The notes: generated from the sequence alone by a model not told the origin. Shown: positions 23,171-32,107, counted from the stretch's first letter. The stretch is DNA of 64,000 bases from Geotrypetes seraphini (GCF_902459505.1 NC_047090.1:47852501-47916500); one strand, 5' to 3'. Numbers and translations are program-made.

Positions 23171-23455
23171 GCGAGTGGTCCTGCCGGGGGGGGGGGATGT
23201 ATCGGACGTCGGGGAGTCGGCCGGGCAAGAGGGCTTGGGCTCCCTCTTGCTCCGATCGTGGATGCAGGTGCGGGTGGGAGCGCGTGCGAGTGGTCGTTCG
23301 GGGTGGGGGTGCGAGTGGTCCTGCTGGGAGGGTGAATCGGGCGTCGGGCGGGGTGGGAACTATGTTTTAAAACTTTTGTATACCGCGCTCACGCATATAA
23401 CGCGCGAGGGGTATGCGCGGTAGGTAAAAACGCGTATAACGCGCGCGTTATATGC

Positions 23456-26269
23456 GTGAAAATACGGTACTCTCTTCATTTTCATTGGGTCCCTCCGGAC
23501 CACCCTCCAAGAGAGTATCCTTCCAACTTGACTCAGACCGCCCTTCTTCTTCAGGAAGCTCAGGCTTTGCTCCGGCTTCGTGCTGTGGAGCCGGTTCCGA
23601 CGGACCAACTGACCCAGGGGTTTTACTCCCGGTACTTCCTTGTTCCGAAGAAGACGGGCGACCTGCGACCCATTTTGGACCTCAGGGTCCTCAACAAATT
23701 CCTAGTCAAAGGGAGGTTTTGCATGCTGACACTTGCTTCTCTCTACCCCCTCCTCGAGCGGAACGACTGGTTATGCTCTCTGGATCTCAAGGAGGCCTAC
23801 ACTCATATTCCCATTCATCCGGCCTCTCGCAAGTTCCTCGGATTTCGGGTGGGACATCTCCATCTGCAGTATCGAGTGCTTCCATTCGGCCTGTCTTCGT
23901 CCCCCAGAGTCTTCACCAAATGTCTGGTGGTGGTGGCCGTGGCCCTCCGGAACCAAAGTCTTCAGGTATTCCCCTACCTCGACGACTGGCTGATCAAGGC
24001 TCCCTCGGCCTCGGGGGTCCTCTCAGCGACCCTGTCAACGATTCTGTTCCTGCAGAGTTTGGGATTCGAGATCAACTTTCCCAAGTCTCATCTACAGCCG
24101 ACCCAGTCTCTTCCCTTCATCGGGGCTGTCCTGGATACCGTACGTCTCAGAGCATTCCTTCCTTCTCAGCGCATGAATGCTCTTCTTCATCTCTGCCAGT
24201 CTGTGTCTTCTCGCCAGACCATCTCAGCGAGACACATGATGGTCCTCCTGGGCCACATGGCCTCTACAGTTCATGTGACGCCGTTTGCTAGACTCCACCT
24301 CAGAATTCCTCAGTGGACCCTGGCATCTCAGTGGACTCAGGTGTCTGATCCATTGACTCGACACATCACAGTCACTCCTGCTCTTCGGCAGTCTCTGCTC
24401 TGGTGGATGACCTCTTCGAATCTATCCAGAGGTTTGCTGTTTCATTCTCCTCCCCACCAGAAGGTTCTCACAACCGATTCCTCGACCTATGCCTGGGGAG
24501 CGCATCTGGATGGGCTTCGCACTCAGGGATTCTGGACCTGTGCGGACCGACTCCATCAAATCAATCTTCTGGAGCTCAGAGCCATCTTCAATGCTCTTCA
24601 AGCTTTTCAACATCTGCTTCACGACATGGTGGTCCTCATTCGCACCGACAATCAGGTTGCCATGTATTATGTCAACAAGCAAGGGGGCACGGGCTCGGCC
24701 TCCCTCTGCCAGGAAGCTCTCAAAGTCTGGGATTGGGCGGTTCGCCACAACACCTTCTTCAAAGCTGTCTACATTCAGGGGAGGGACAATGTCTTGGCGG
24801 ACAAACTGAGTCGTCTTCTCCAGCCTCACGAATGGACACTCCACTCCAAGCCCCTTCATCAGATCTTTGCTCAGTGGGGGACGCCTCAGATAGACCTCTT
24901 TGCGGCTCCCCACAATTTCAAGCTGCCTCAGTTTTGCTCCAGGATCTACGCTCCTCATCGCCTCGAGGCAGATGCTTTTCTGCTGGATTGGGGGAATCGC
25001 TTTCTGTATGCGTTTCCGCCATTCCCTCTCATTCAAAAGACTAGTCAAACTGAAGTCCGAACATGCCACCATAGCTCCTCGGTGGCCCAGGCAACCTTGG
25101 TTCTCCCTTCTACTTCAACTCAGCAGCAGGGAACCGTACCTACTTCCGGTGTTTCCTTCACTGCTTACTCAGCATCAGGGGTCTCTGCTTCATCCCAACC
25201 TGCAGTCTCTCCACCTGACAGCTTGGTTCCTCTCAACGTAACTCCGCACCAGTTTTCCCAGGCGGTGAGGGATGTCTTGGAGGCTTCCAGGAAGCCTGCT
25301 ACTCGTCAATGCTACTCCCAAAAATGGACTAGATTTTCTTCATGGTGTATTTCCAATTCTAAGGAGCCTCAGCGAGCCTCCCTTTCCTCTGTTTTGGACT
25401 ATCTTTTACATCTGTCTCAGTCTGGTCTCAAGTCGACATCTATACGTGTCCACCTGAGTGCTATTGCGGCTTTCCATCAGCCTCTACAAGGGAAACCTCT
25501 CTCTTCTCATCCTGTGGTTTCCAGATTTATGAAAGGACTTTTTCATGTCAATCCTCCTCTCAAACCGCCTCCAGTGGTTTGGGATCTAAATGTTGTCCTT
25601 TCTCAGCTTATGAAACCTCCTTTTGAGCCTCTGAGCAAGGCTCCACTAAAGTTTCTCACTTGGAAAGTGGTTTTTCTGGTGGCCCTCACATCTGCTCGCA
25701 GGGTCAGTGAGCTTCAGGCCTTGGTGGCGGACCCACCTTTCACAGTATTCCATCATGACAAGGTGGTTCTCCACACTCACCCGAAATTCCTGCCTAAAGT
25801 GGTCTCTGAATTTCACCTCAACCAATCCATTGTGCTTCCAGTGTTCTTTCCAAAGCCTCATTCTCATCCTGGAGAATCAGCTCTTCACACTCTGGACTGT
25901 AAACGTGCTTTGGCTTTCTACTTGGATCGCACCAAACCACACAGAACTGCTCCTCAACTTTTCGTCTCCTTTGATCCAAACAAGTTGGGACGACCTGTAT
26001 CGAAGCGCACCATCTCCAACTGGATGGTGACTTGTATCTCTTTCTGCTATGCCCAGGCTGGATTACCCCTTCCCTGTAAGATCACAGCACATAGGGTCAG
26101 AGCAATGGCAGCCTCTGTAGCCTTCCTCAGATCGACACCGATTGAGGAGATTTGTAGGGCTGCCACTTGGTCCTCGGTTCATACGTTCACCTCTCATTAT
26201 TGTCTGGATACTTTCTCCAGACGGGATGGGCAGTTTGGCCAAACTGTGTTACAAAATTTGTTCTCATAA
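23456..26269 (+). CDS. DIRS pol region: reverse transcriptase, RNase H, tyrosine recombinase (fossil)
   Basis: An open stretch of 937 codons. Reverse transcriptase: FLVPKKTGDLRPILDLR, SLDLKEAYTHIPI, LPFGLSSSPRVFTK and the active-site box YLDDWL. RNase H follows (LTTDSSTYAWGAHL, LELRAIFNAL, RTDNQVA, GRDNVLADKLSR). The last third is a tyrosine recombinase with an SAR box (TSARRVSELQ), an HRVR box (AHRVRAMA) and the terminal Tyr in SHYCLDTF. Reverse transcription followed by recombinase insertion of a circular intermediate is the known DIRS route. The first codons lie at the edge of the inserted fold-back element, so the natural N terminus is not visible here. Confidence 0.9.
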   Translation: MKIRYSLHFHWVPPDHPPREYPSNLTQTALLLQEAQALLRLRAVEPVPTDQLTQGFYSRYFLVPKKTGDLRPILDLRVLNKFLVKGRFCMLTLASLYPLLERNDWLCSLDLKEAYTHIPIHPASRKFLGFRVGHLHLQYRVLPFGLSSSPRVFTKCLVVVAVALRNQSLQVFPYLDDWLIKAPSASGVLSATLSTILFLQSLGFEINFPKSHLQPTQSLPFIGAVLDTVRLRAFLPSQRMNALLHLCQSVSSRQTISARHMMVLLGHMASTVHVTPFARLHLRIPQWTLASQWTQVSDPLTRHITVTPALRQSLLWWMTSSNLSRGLLFHSPPHQKVLTTDSSTYAWGAHLDGLRTQGFWTCADRLHQINLLELRAIFNALQAFQHLLHDMVVLIRTDNQVAMYYVNKQGGTGSASLCQEALKVWDWAVRHNTFFKAVYIQGRDNVLADKLSRLLQPHEWTLHSKPLHQIFAQWGTPQIDLFAAPHNFKLPQFCSRIYAPHRLEADAFLLDWGNRFLYAFPPFPLIQKTSQTEVRTCHHSSSVAQATLVLPSTSTQQQGTVPTSGVSFTAYSASGVSASSQPAVSPPDSLVPLNVTPHQFSQAVRDVLEASRKPATRQCYSQKWTRFSSWCISNSKEPQRASLSSVLDYLLHLSQSGLKSTSIRVHLSAIAAFHQPLQGKPLSSHPVVSRFMKGLFHVNPPLKPPPVVWDLNVVLSQLMKPPFEPLSKAPLKFLTWKVVFLVALTSARRVSELQALVADPPFTVFHHDKVVLHTHPKFLPKVVSEFHLNQSIVLPVFFPKPHSHPGESALHTLDCKRALAFYLDRTKPHRTAPQLFVSFDPNKLGRPVSKRTISNWMVTCISFCYAQAGLPLPCKITAHRVRAMAASVAFLRSTPIEEICRAATWSSVHTFTSHYCLDTFSRRDGQFGQTVLQNLFS

Positions 26270-26311
26270 GTTGCCAACTCTCCCTCCATCCCATTGAGGT
26301 TAGCTTGGAGG

Positions 26312-26411
26312 TCACCCACTAGTGAGAATACCTGCCTGCTTGTCCTGGGATAAAGCAATGTTACTTACCGTAACAGTTGTTATCCAGGGACAGCAGGCAG
26401 CTATTCTCACG
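26312..26411 (+). repeat. DIRS internal complementary region
   Basis: CTGCCTGCTTGTCCTGGGAT is the complement of the left terminus. It is followed directly by AAGCAATGTTACTTACCG, the complement of the right terminus. The junction of both ends inside the element serves as template for completing the ends in the DIRS replication model. Confidence 0.85.
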
Positions 26412-26454
26412 TCCCACCCACCTCCCCTGGGTTGGCTTCTCTGCTAGCTACCTG

Positions 26455-26659
26455 AACTGAGGAGACACGCCCGGACCATCGGGCGGGAAGGCACTGGCGC
26501 ATGCGCGGTGCGGGCATCTCGAAACTTCTGAGTTTCTTCAAGCAAGACATGCTTGCAAGATGTCCGTATCGGGGCTCTGTCGGATGACATCACCCACTAG
26601 TGAGAATAGCTGCCTGCTGTCCCTGGATAACAACTGTTACGGTAAGTAACATTGCTTTA
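26455..26659 (-). repeat. DIRS right inverted terminal repeat
   Basis: Complement of the left terminal repeat. It contains GAGGAGACACGCC and CTGTCGGATGACATCACCCA, and its outer end is GGTAAGTAACATTGCTTTA. Confidence 0.85.
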
Positions 26660-27889
26660 TCTGACCTTTAGAAACAATAAACTTAGATAATTGCTGCGGC
26701 TCATAAAAAACATATCTATTCTGCTGATATACTAATACACATTTGCAAGGGTAGCGCAGGACAAAAGTCACTCCTAACTGCAAAGCCTGCGATCTTAAAA
26801 GCAAGAACGGTTTTCTCCTTTTCTGGGTAGCCCTAGATACATCTGGGTACATTCTCACTTTATAAGTCATAAAGGGAACCTCTCTACATCTGAAGAAAAG
26901 TTTTAGCAACCATTCCCTGTCCGTATCAATAGCAAAAGAAACAAGTAACGTTGCTGGTACCTGGACATCCATTTCCAACCTCTCCAGTAAATTAGTCAAG
27001 TCCAAACTATCAGCAGAAAGATTCTGCTGGTTAGGACTCTGAAATTTAGCCTTATTAGGCAGGTAATAAATTTTGGATATAGGCGGATATGATGTCTCTG
27101 GTACTTTCAAAATTTCTCTCAAATACCTTTTAAACATATCCAATGCAGAAATAGACATTACTTTGGGAAAGTTTATAACCCTAAGATTATACCTTCTAAC
27201 TGCATTTTCTAGCATTTCATACTTGAAATGCAAATTTCCACTGTCTTTAATCCAAACTAGGGATTGCGCCTCCAGAGATTTTAGCCTGGTCTAACGACTT
27301 GCTTTCCAAGCTTGAGATTTTATTCTTTAGTTCCAAATGTTCAGATAGCACTGATGTACACCGGTTAGATAATTGCTGCATTTGATTGCCCAAAGAAAAC
27401 TGAAGATTTGAGATAGCTTCCCATATCGTTTCTATGGTAAAGACTTTAGGTCTCTGCAGTGGAGCAACTTCCATCCTGAGCTCCCCCGCAATCACATTTC
27501 CTTGAGCAGCAGCTATCGTTGAAATGTTTGTAGCCTCATCACCGTGTGTTGTATCCACTTCCCCCACCGGCAATGTTGGAATATTCTCCTGAGACCACTC
27601 AGATTTGGATTCCCCGCTCTGGTGGTAAATAAGGGAAACGTCTCAGGCCGGCCCCGCCTCCAACTGCACCTCCGTCGCCTCAGGACGTACTGGTGGGCTC
27701 CGCTCCTCCGGGGATAAGGTGGTGTCCTGTATGGAGTGACCACACGCCTCAGTCAACGCGCTTCCTCCTGCCAGGAATTCCTCCGGTAACTGAGTTCGGG
27801 CACTACGCTCCACAAAGGCGTCCATCGGCCCAGCAGGTAATGAAGATTCACCCGGGAGAACCCGGGGTTTTGATTTTCTTTTTACCATC
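26660..27889 (-). pseudogene. L1-like ORF1 of the ORF1-only element
   Basis: The minus strand reads, in order, an N terminus MVKRKSKPRVLPGESS (from 27,889) and a coiled coil (ISNLQFSLGNQMQQ, then HLELKNKISSLES) near 27,290-27,440. An RRM-like segment (AVRRYNLRVINFPKV) sits near 27,180-27,230. The C-terminal domain contains FAIDTDREWLLKLFF, PFMTYKVRMYPDVSRATQ and FYEPQQLSKFIVSKGQ. Two frame changes separate the three blocks (near 27,575-27,645 and near 27,240). The DIRS is inserted within the last few codons. Function: RNA-binding trimeric chaperone of L1 RNPs. Confidence 0.75.
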
Positions 27890-28964
27890 AGGTAAATTAA
27901 GGAAACACACTTCTCCTGCTGACAGCGTCTCCGCGTTGCTTCAAGCCGCCATCTTAGGTAAGCTCCTCCTCCCCTGCAGTTTTTCTCAGAGCTGAGTAGA
28001 TTCTTTGTTAACAAATCGATTGAACAAGCTCATTTTTACTAGTTTTCTAAAATTAAAGTAGGATGATGAGAGCGCGAAAACATTACTAAGCCAATCGTTC
28101 CATTTGCCTGCCTGGAAGGCAAGAGTTCTGTCCAAGAATCTTTTGTAGTGGCAGGCTTTTATTGTCGGATAGGAGAACAGATGTATTCTTCGTGTGGGCC
28201 TAAGATAACTTGCCAGATTGAAGTGGGAAACCAGGTAAGTGGGGGCTAGGCCAAATATTGATTTGTAACACAGACAGGAGAACTTAAACAGGATTCGGGC
28301 CTCTAGGGGCAGCCAATGGAGTTTTTGATAGTAGAGGCTTATGTGTTCTCTAAAGACATTTAAATACTTAAAAGGCATTAATAAGGAGCCAAATATTTTC
28401 CAAAGGAGGGAAAAAGGTAAAACTAGAGGGCATGAAGTGAGATTGCAGAGTGGTAGACTTAAGAGTAATGCTAGAAAATTGTTTTTCACGTAAAGGGTGG
28501 TTGATGTCTGCAGTGCCTTCCCTAGAGAAATGGTGGAGAGCAAAATGGTGACAGAATTCAAAAACGCATGGGACAAACACAGGATCTCTAATCGGAAAGT
28601 GAAGAACCGAGGCCAGGACTGGGCACTTTTACATGGCCTGTGTCTTGTGTATGGCTTGACAGTTTGGGATGAGTTGAGAAGGGCTTCGGGAATTCCAGTA
28701 AGTTGGGATGGTTTAGATAGGCAACCACGGTAGTTTGAACCTAAGAACTGTACCGGGTAGACTTCTACAGTCTATGGCCTAGAAATATAAGACAATTTAA
28801 TCATGAATTTATAATGCACATAACTATTGAGCAGATTGGATGGACCATTCTGCTGTTATTTCCTGTATCACTATGTCACTCTACTAGTGCACCTGTATAT
28901 AAGTGTGTGTGTTTATTTAGTTGGTATTTTCTATACTGCTAAAACTGACAAGCAGTGTACAGAC

Positions 28965-29429
28965 TAGAAAGTTGCACGGAGACAGAAATCCCACCCATCC
29001 CTGCCCGGATCTTCTCAGTCCCCCACCTGACCCCGTCAGGATCCTCTCCGTCCCCACCCATCCCCGCAAGGAATTACCTCCATTCCCGCCCGTCCCCATA
29101 AAAAGCAGCAATTACTTCTGACAGGGTCATCAATTCCACAGTTTATTTTGTGTCTGCGCTGTTGTTTTCCTTGTGGAATCTCTTTGGTGGAACCCTTTTT
29201 TTGTTTTCTGTTCAGGTAATTAACTTATAAACCCCCTCTTTTACTAAGGCTGACGTGTCCATTATATTATATGGACGAACCCTGCTTCCAAAGCTTTCCA
29301 TCCCTGTGGGAGTCCCGTTGGCTCGAGGGGGGTCTCCGTGGGAGTCCCGTGGGTTAGGGGGGGGATTCCTGCGGGACTCCCGCGGGACCCGCAGGATTCC
29401 CGCAATCCCCGTTCCCATGCAAACCTCTA
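28965..29429. mobile_element. Non-autonomous hAT element with 8-bp TSD
   Basis: A 465-bp element with imperfect inverted ends TAGAAAGTTGCACGG and, on the other strand, TAGAGGTTTGCATGG. It is flanked by perfect 8-bp duplications gtacagac (28957-28964 and 29430-29437). The interior is rich in CCCCGTCCCC-like words. A related piece may lie at 55,510-55,620. Confidence 0.8.
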
Positions 29430-29548
29430 GTACAGACTAAATAAAAGAAGGACGAGAATTTCAATAAAATAATCGGAAAGTACAGCACTCATTAAAGAAG
29501 CAATCATCGTTTGCCAAAAAGAAAGAGGGCACCTTCTTTCCTTTATAG

Positions 29549-29744
29549 CAGGGGTTCTCAATCCAGTCCTTGGGACACACCTAGCCAGTCGGGTTTTCAG
29601 GGTACTTGCAATGAATATGCATGAGAGAGATTTGTATGCCCCTACCAGCATTGGTATGCAAATCTATCTCATGCATATTCATTGTGGGTATCCTAAAAAC
29701 CTGATTGGCTAAGTGTATCCCTAGGTCTGAGTTGAGAGCTCCTG
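29549..29744. mobile_element. Palindromic hAT-like MITE (AATGAATATGCATGAGA family)
   Basis: The ends are CAGGGGTTCTCAA and TTGAGAGCTCCTG, with an inner palindrome AATGAATATGCATGAGAGAG opposed to CTCATGCATATTCATT. Other members are at 31180-31376, 46743-46920, 47720-47913 and 63380-63567. Confidence 0.75.
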
Positions 29745-29978
29745 CTTAATCCAGCGAGGCCTGGATTCTCTATATGGTTTACGCTAGTATTCTAGAACAG
29801 AATCGGGGCACCCACATGGCGTTATAGCATTGCAAGCCTAATTTAAACGTAACTCACCTTGAACAACTAATGAAAAAGGCATGAGCTGAATCCAAATACC
29901 CTTCCGTCCCCTCCCTCTTCATAATAAAGAAAGGTGCCATCTTTCGGAGCTCTGCATTTTTCTTTATTTCTCTTTTAG

Positions 29979-30078
29979 ATTCAAGCATTTTTCGCATACT
30001 GTGAAAATGACTGCACAAGACATTCACTCATCCTGCATTGTCCTTCACCTTCACCCTCAATCCCAACAACCACTTCAG
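29979..30078 (+). CDS. il17ra: IL17RA exon, end of ectodomain and membrane-proximal stalk
   Basis: A 100-bp exon between TCTCTTTTAG and G|GTGAAT. It reads IQAFFAYCENDCTRHSLIL, then HCPSPSPSIPTTTS. Human IL17RA has IQPFFSSCLNDCLRHSATVS at this point, then CPEMPDTPEPIP, so the cysteine spacing is conserved. Phase 0 at the start continues from the previous exon; phase 1 at the end matches the transmembrane exon. It finishes the second fibronectin-III-like module and gives a short Ser/Pro/Thr stalk. The intron before it is 14.7 kb, swollen by the nested transposon stack; the intron after it is 2.2 kb. Confidence 0.9.
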
Positions 30079-30490
30079 GTGAATATAATTTTTAAAAGAA
30101 GTCAAGGGGTCTGGGCATCATTTGATTGTGTGTAGGAACTCGTAAACGTAGCTTGCTGGAATTGATATTTAAACTTATTAAACTGTCATTTCTGAAGGCA
30201 TTTTTCTACAGCTTAATTTACCACTAACCTTTGGAAATTTAGGGGAAGATTCTCTAAACTTTAACATAGTCACCAAACTGGTTCCAGTTGGTTTAGTGTC
30301 CATGTATTTTAGCGGCGGATTACCAAAATGGCTTACTATGGTCTTTACTGAGCTTCCTAGCAGTCTCCAACTCTGCCATTCAAATGTATTGCAATGAGGT
30401 CATTAATATTTAAAGAAGCACTCCAAGTGATTCTCTATTATCGCCGGGTGATTCTCTAACCTCGCTGTCATACATTTGTGAGAAAAATAT

Positions 30491-30597
30491 TCTGGCAGGT
30501 CTGAGCTGTTGTAGCCTTACTTTCTGGTCAGTGCCTGAGCTCTGATTGGCTCAGACATTGACAGGAAAGTAAGGCTTGTCAGCTCAGACCTGCCAGA
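30491..30597. repeat. Interrupted palindrome in IL17RA intron
   Basis: TCTGGCAGGTCTGAGCTG on the left opposes CAGCTCAGACCTGCCAGA on the right, and GCCTTACTTTCTG opposes CAGGAAAGTAAGGC further in. It is probably the core of a decayed MITE. Confidence 0.7.
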
Positions 30598-30631
30598 AAG
30601 TTTTGCTGCCATCAAGCAGCCCCTACCCCCT

Positions 30632-30900
30632 ACACACACACACACACACATCCCCCGGCAGCGGGAGAGATGCCCACTCCCTCACTCCATCATTCAACAA
30701 CCCCTGACACCTCCCCCCCCCAACAGCAAAAGAAATACCCACTCCCTCTCACCGTCATCCAACAACCCCCGACACCCCTCTCCTGCCACCATCCAATAAC
30801 CTCCAACACACACACCCAGAAGCAGGAGAGATGCCCACTCCCTCCCACCGCAATTGAGTACCCCTGACGACCTCCCCCCTCCTCCCACCCCCGTGCCTCC
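30632..30900. repeat. CA microsatellite and diverged 60-70-bp tandem units
   Basis: A (CA)n run at about 30,632-30,652 is followed by three diverged units, each containing AGATGCCCACTCCCTC or a close variant and CATCCAACAACCCC. Confidence 0.55.
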
Positions 30901-30996
30901 AATGAATCCCCACCACCCCTTACCTTGTTTACAAAGACTGGCTGGAGGGATGCCTATTCCCTCCAGCCAGTAGGTCTGTCTCTTCAAAATGGTGGG

Positions 30997-31305
30997 CTAT
31001 TTGCAAAGCAGTTTTATGGAGGCCATCATGGGTTGACTGATTTTTTATTTCCATTGTTTGTTGGAACGTGTTGGTCTTTAGTCAATTCCACTTTCATTTC
31101 CTTTCACCCAATGCTCAAGGTTCTAGAGTGCAACAACTTTTGGAAAATATATTTGTTTCTAAAGGCTGAGTGCTTAAAACAGTGTTTCCCAAGTCGGTCC
31201 TGGAGGTCCCCCTTGCCAATCAGATTTTCAGGATATCCACAATGAATATGCATGAACGAGGTTTGCATACAATGGAGGCAGTATATATAAATCATCTCAT
31301 GAATA
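30997..31305 (+). repeat. Left arm of a 309-bp near-perfect inverted duplication
   Basis: The complement of 31798-32107. Apart from one base in a T-run (six versus seven) no mismatch was found by eye. The arm ends in the centre of the palindromic MITE at 31180-31376. The MITE is complete only on this side, so this arm is probably the original. Confidence 0.9.
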
Positions 31306-31376
31306 ATTATGGTGGATATCCTGAAAACCTGACTGGTAAGAGGGTACTTACTCCAGGCCGGACTTGGGAAACATTG
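31180..31376. mobile_element. Palindromic hAT-like MITE
   Basis: The ends are CAGTGTTTCCCAAGTC and GACTTGGGAAACATTG, with the inner ATGAATATGCATGAA palindrome of the family. Its left half is repeated in inverted form at about 31,798-31,925. Confidence 0.75.
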
Positions 31377-31716
31377 TCCTAGAATACATTTTGAAAGTAA
31401 TTCAGTTATCTCGGTGGCAGATTTAAATATGTCACTATCAACTAGCGTTACTAACATGCGATACTGCTTTAGCACATGCTAGCTAGCTTCCATTGCATAC
31501 AATGAAGTATAATAATGTTGATGTGGAATTGTTTTTTAGGAAATACATTCAAGTCAGTTTGTTGCTGGTGGTGCTAGTGTATAAAAAAAGGATCTGCAGA
31601 TATACAGTCTACTCTAAAATACGTGAGAAAAGAACATCCATGTACATGAACATCCATTTTATGAACAGGACAAAACAAGGGATGTGGATGTCTTTGAGAA
31701 GGCATAGTAACAGACA

Positions 31717-31797
31717 GTGTCATAGGAACATAGAAGATGACGGCAGAAAAGGGCTACAGCCCATCAAGTCTGCCCATTTGCTTACCCACCCCCTGTC
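31717..31797 (-). mobile_element. CR1-like LINE 3' tail
   Basis: Minus-strand 3' tail (plus strand reads GAACATAGAAGATGACGGCA then CATCAAGTCTGCCCAT). It is cut off at the junction with the inverted duplication. Confidence 0.6.
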
Positions 31798-32107
31798 TAT
31801 TCATGAGATGATTTATATATACTGCCTCCATTGTATGCAAACCTCGTTCATGCATATTCATTGTGGATATCCTGAAAATCTGATTGGCAAGGGGGACCTC
31901 CAGGACCGACTTGGGAAACACTGTTTTAAGCACTCAGCCTTTAGAAATAAATATATTTTCCAAAAGTTGTTGCACTCTAGAACCTTGAGCATTGGGTGAA
32001 AGGAAATGAAAGTGGAATTGACTAAAGACCAACACGTTCCAACAAACAATGGAAATAAAAAAATCAGTCAACCCATGATGGCCTCCATAAAACTGCTTTG
32101 CAAATAG
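31798..32107 (-). repeat. Right arm of the inverted duplication
   Basis: Inverted copy of 30997-31305. It starts in mid-MITE directly against an unrelated LINE tail, so it looks like the derived copy. It ends 179 bp before the acceptor of the IL17RA transmembrane exon. Confidence 0.9.

Larger units (their letters stand above)
21949..23467. mobile_element. TA-flanked GC-rich fold-back transposon inside the DIRS, fifth layer
   Basis: This 1,519-bp element has terminal inverted repeats CCGTATTTTCACGCAAATAA and the complement of ATGCGTGAAAATACGG. It is flanked by TA at 21947-21948 and 23468-23469, a Tc1/Mariner-type duplication. The subterminal DNA repeats TATAACGCGC-like words. The interior is a giant palindrome with arms of about 400 bp around 22,713-22,727 and two sets of tandem repeats outside the arms. 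No transposase is encoded. The open frames in it are by-products of the palindrome and GC bias. Confidence 0.85.
19194..26659 (+). mobile_element. DIRS-type tyrosine-recombinase retroelement (fossil), fourth layer
   Basis: A DIRS element of about 7.5 kb, 1.5 kb of which is a later insertion. Inverted terminal repeats of about 200 bp are at 19194-19395 and 26455-26659. An internal complementary region at about 26312-26411 is complementary to the outermost bases of both ends joined together, which is diagnostic of DIRS. Parts: a gag-like region (about 19,760-21,810) and a pol region with reverse transcriptase, RNase H and tyrosine recombinase (23,456-26,269). No target duplication is seen, as expected for recombinase integration. 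It is broken by about one or two small changes plus the inserted fold-back element, and otherwise looks fairly young. Confidence 0.9.
18887..27986 (-). mobile_element. ORF1-only L1-like element (HAL1-like), third layer
   Basis: The minus-strand element has its 5' end at 27,986 and a poly-A tail at 18,887-18,893 (T-run on plus). An 18-bp target duplication flanks it, so both ends are genuine. Without the DIRS inserted at 19194-26659 it is only about 1.63 kb: a 5' leader, a full L1-type ORF1 and about 270 bp of 3' UTR. There is no trace of endonuclease or reverse transcriptase. This is the organisation of mammalian HAL1 (half-L1) elements. An internal deletion of ORF2 from a normal L1 is the alternative. 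Confidence 0.7.
18692..28345 (-). mobile_element. L2-like LINE 3' end, second layer of the stack
   Basis: The 3' tail is at 18,692 (TAA microsatellite, then rc of GGCGGTATATAAG) and runs to 18,886. It resumes at 27,987. The C-terminal reverse-transcriptase residues are readable on the minus strand (HWLPLEARILFKFSCLCYKS, GLAPTYLVSHF, RRIHLFSYPT, FLDRTLAFQ) and end at 28,345 as a 5' truncation. The interruption is a complete L1-like insertion with its own target duplication. Same family as the element at 5543. Confidence 0.75.
15880..28876 (+). mobile_element. Old CR1 LINE, base layer of a nested stack
   Basis: A decayed plus-strand CR1 whose pieces line up in order. The endonuclease part is at about 15,940-16,650 (VVGDFNLPGV...). 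Reverse transcriptase is at 17,402-18,690: PYGIHPRILWEL, NYRPVSLTS, SSGVPQGSLLG and ADDTNICNK, then KPHLEYCVQFWRPF. The C terminus and 3' tail are at 28,346-28,876, ending in GCAGATTGGATGGACCATTC. The gaps are a Mariner-like element (16667-17399) and the L2-like/L1-like/DIRS/fold-back stack (18,692-28,345). Several stops and frameshifts mark it as ancient. It is the same family as the 3' end at 37387-38262. Confidence 0.75.

Noticed and set aside
22164-23423. Several long Pro/Arg/Gly-rich open frames on both strands, some identical to each other
   Set aside because: They lie in the two arms of a GC-rich palindrome, which makes mirror-image open frames. No domain or start context supports them.
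30632-30652. CA repeat as a regulatory element
   Set aside because: An ordinary microsatellite in repeat-derived DNA; nothing in the sequence supports a function.
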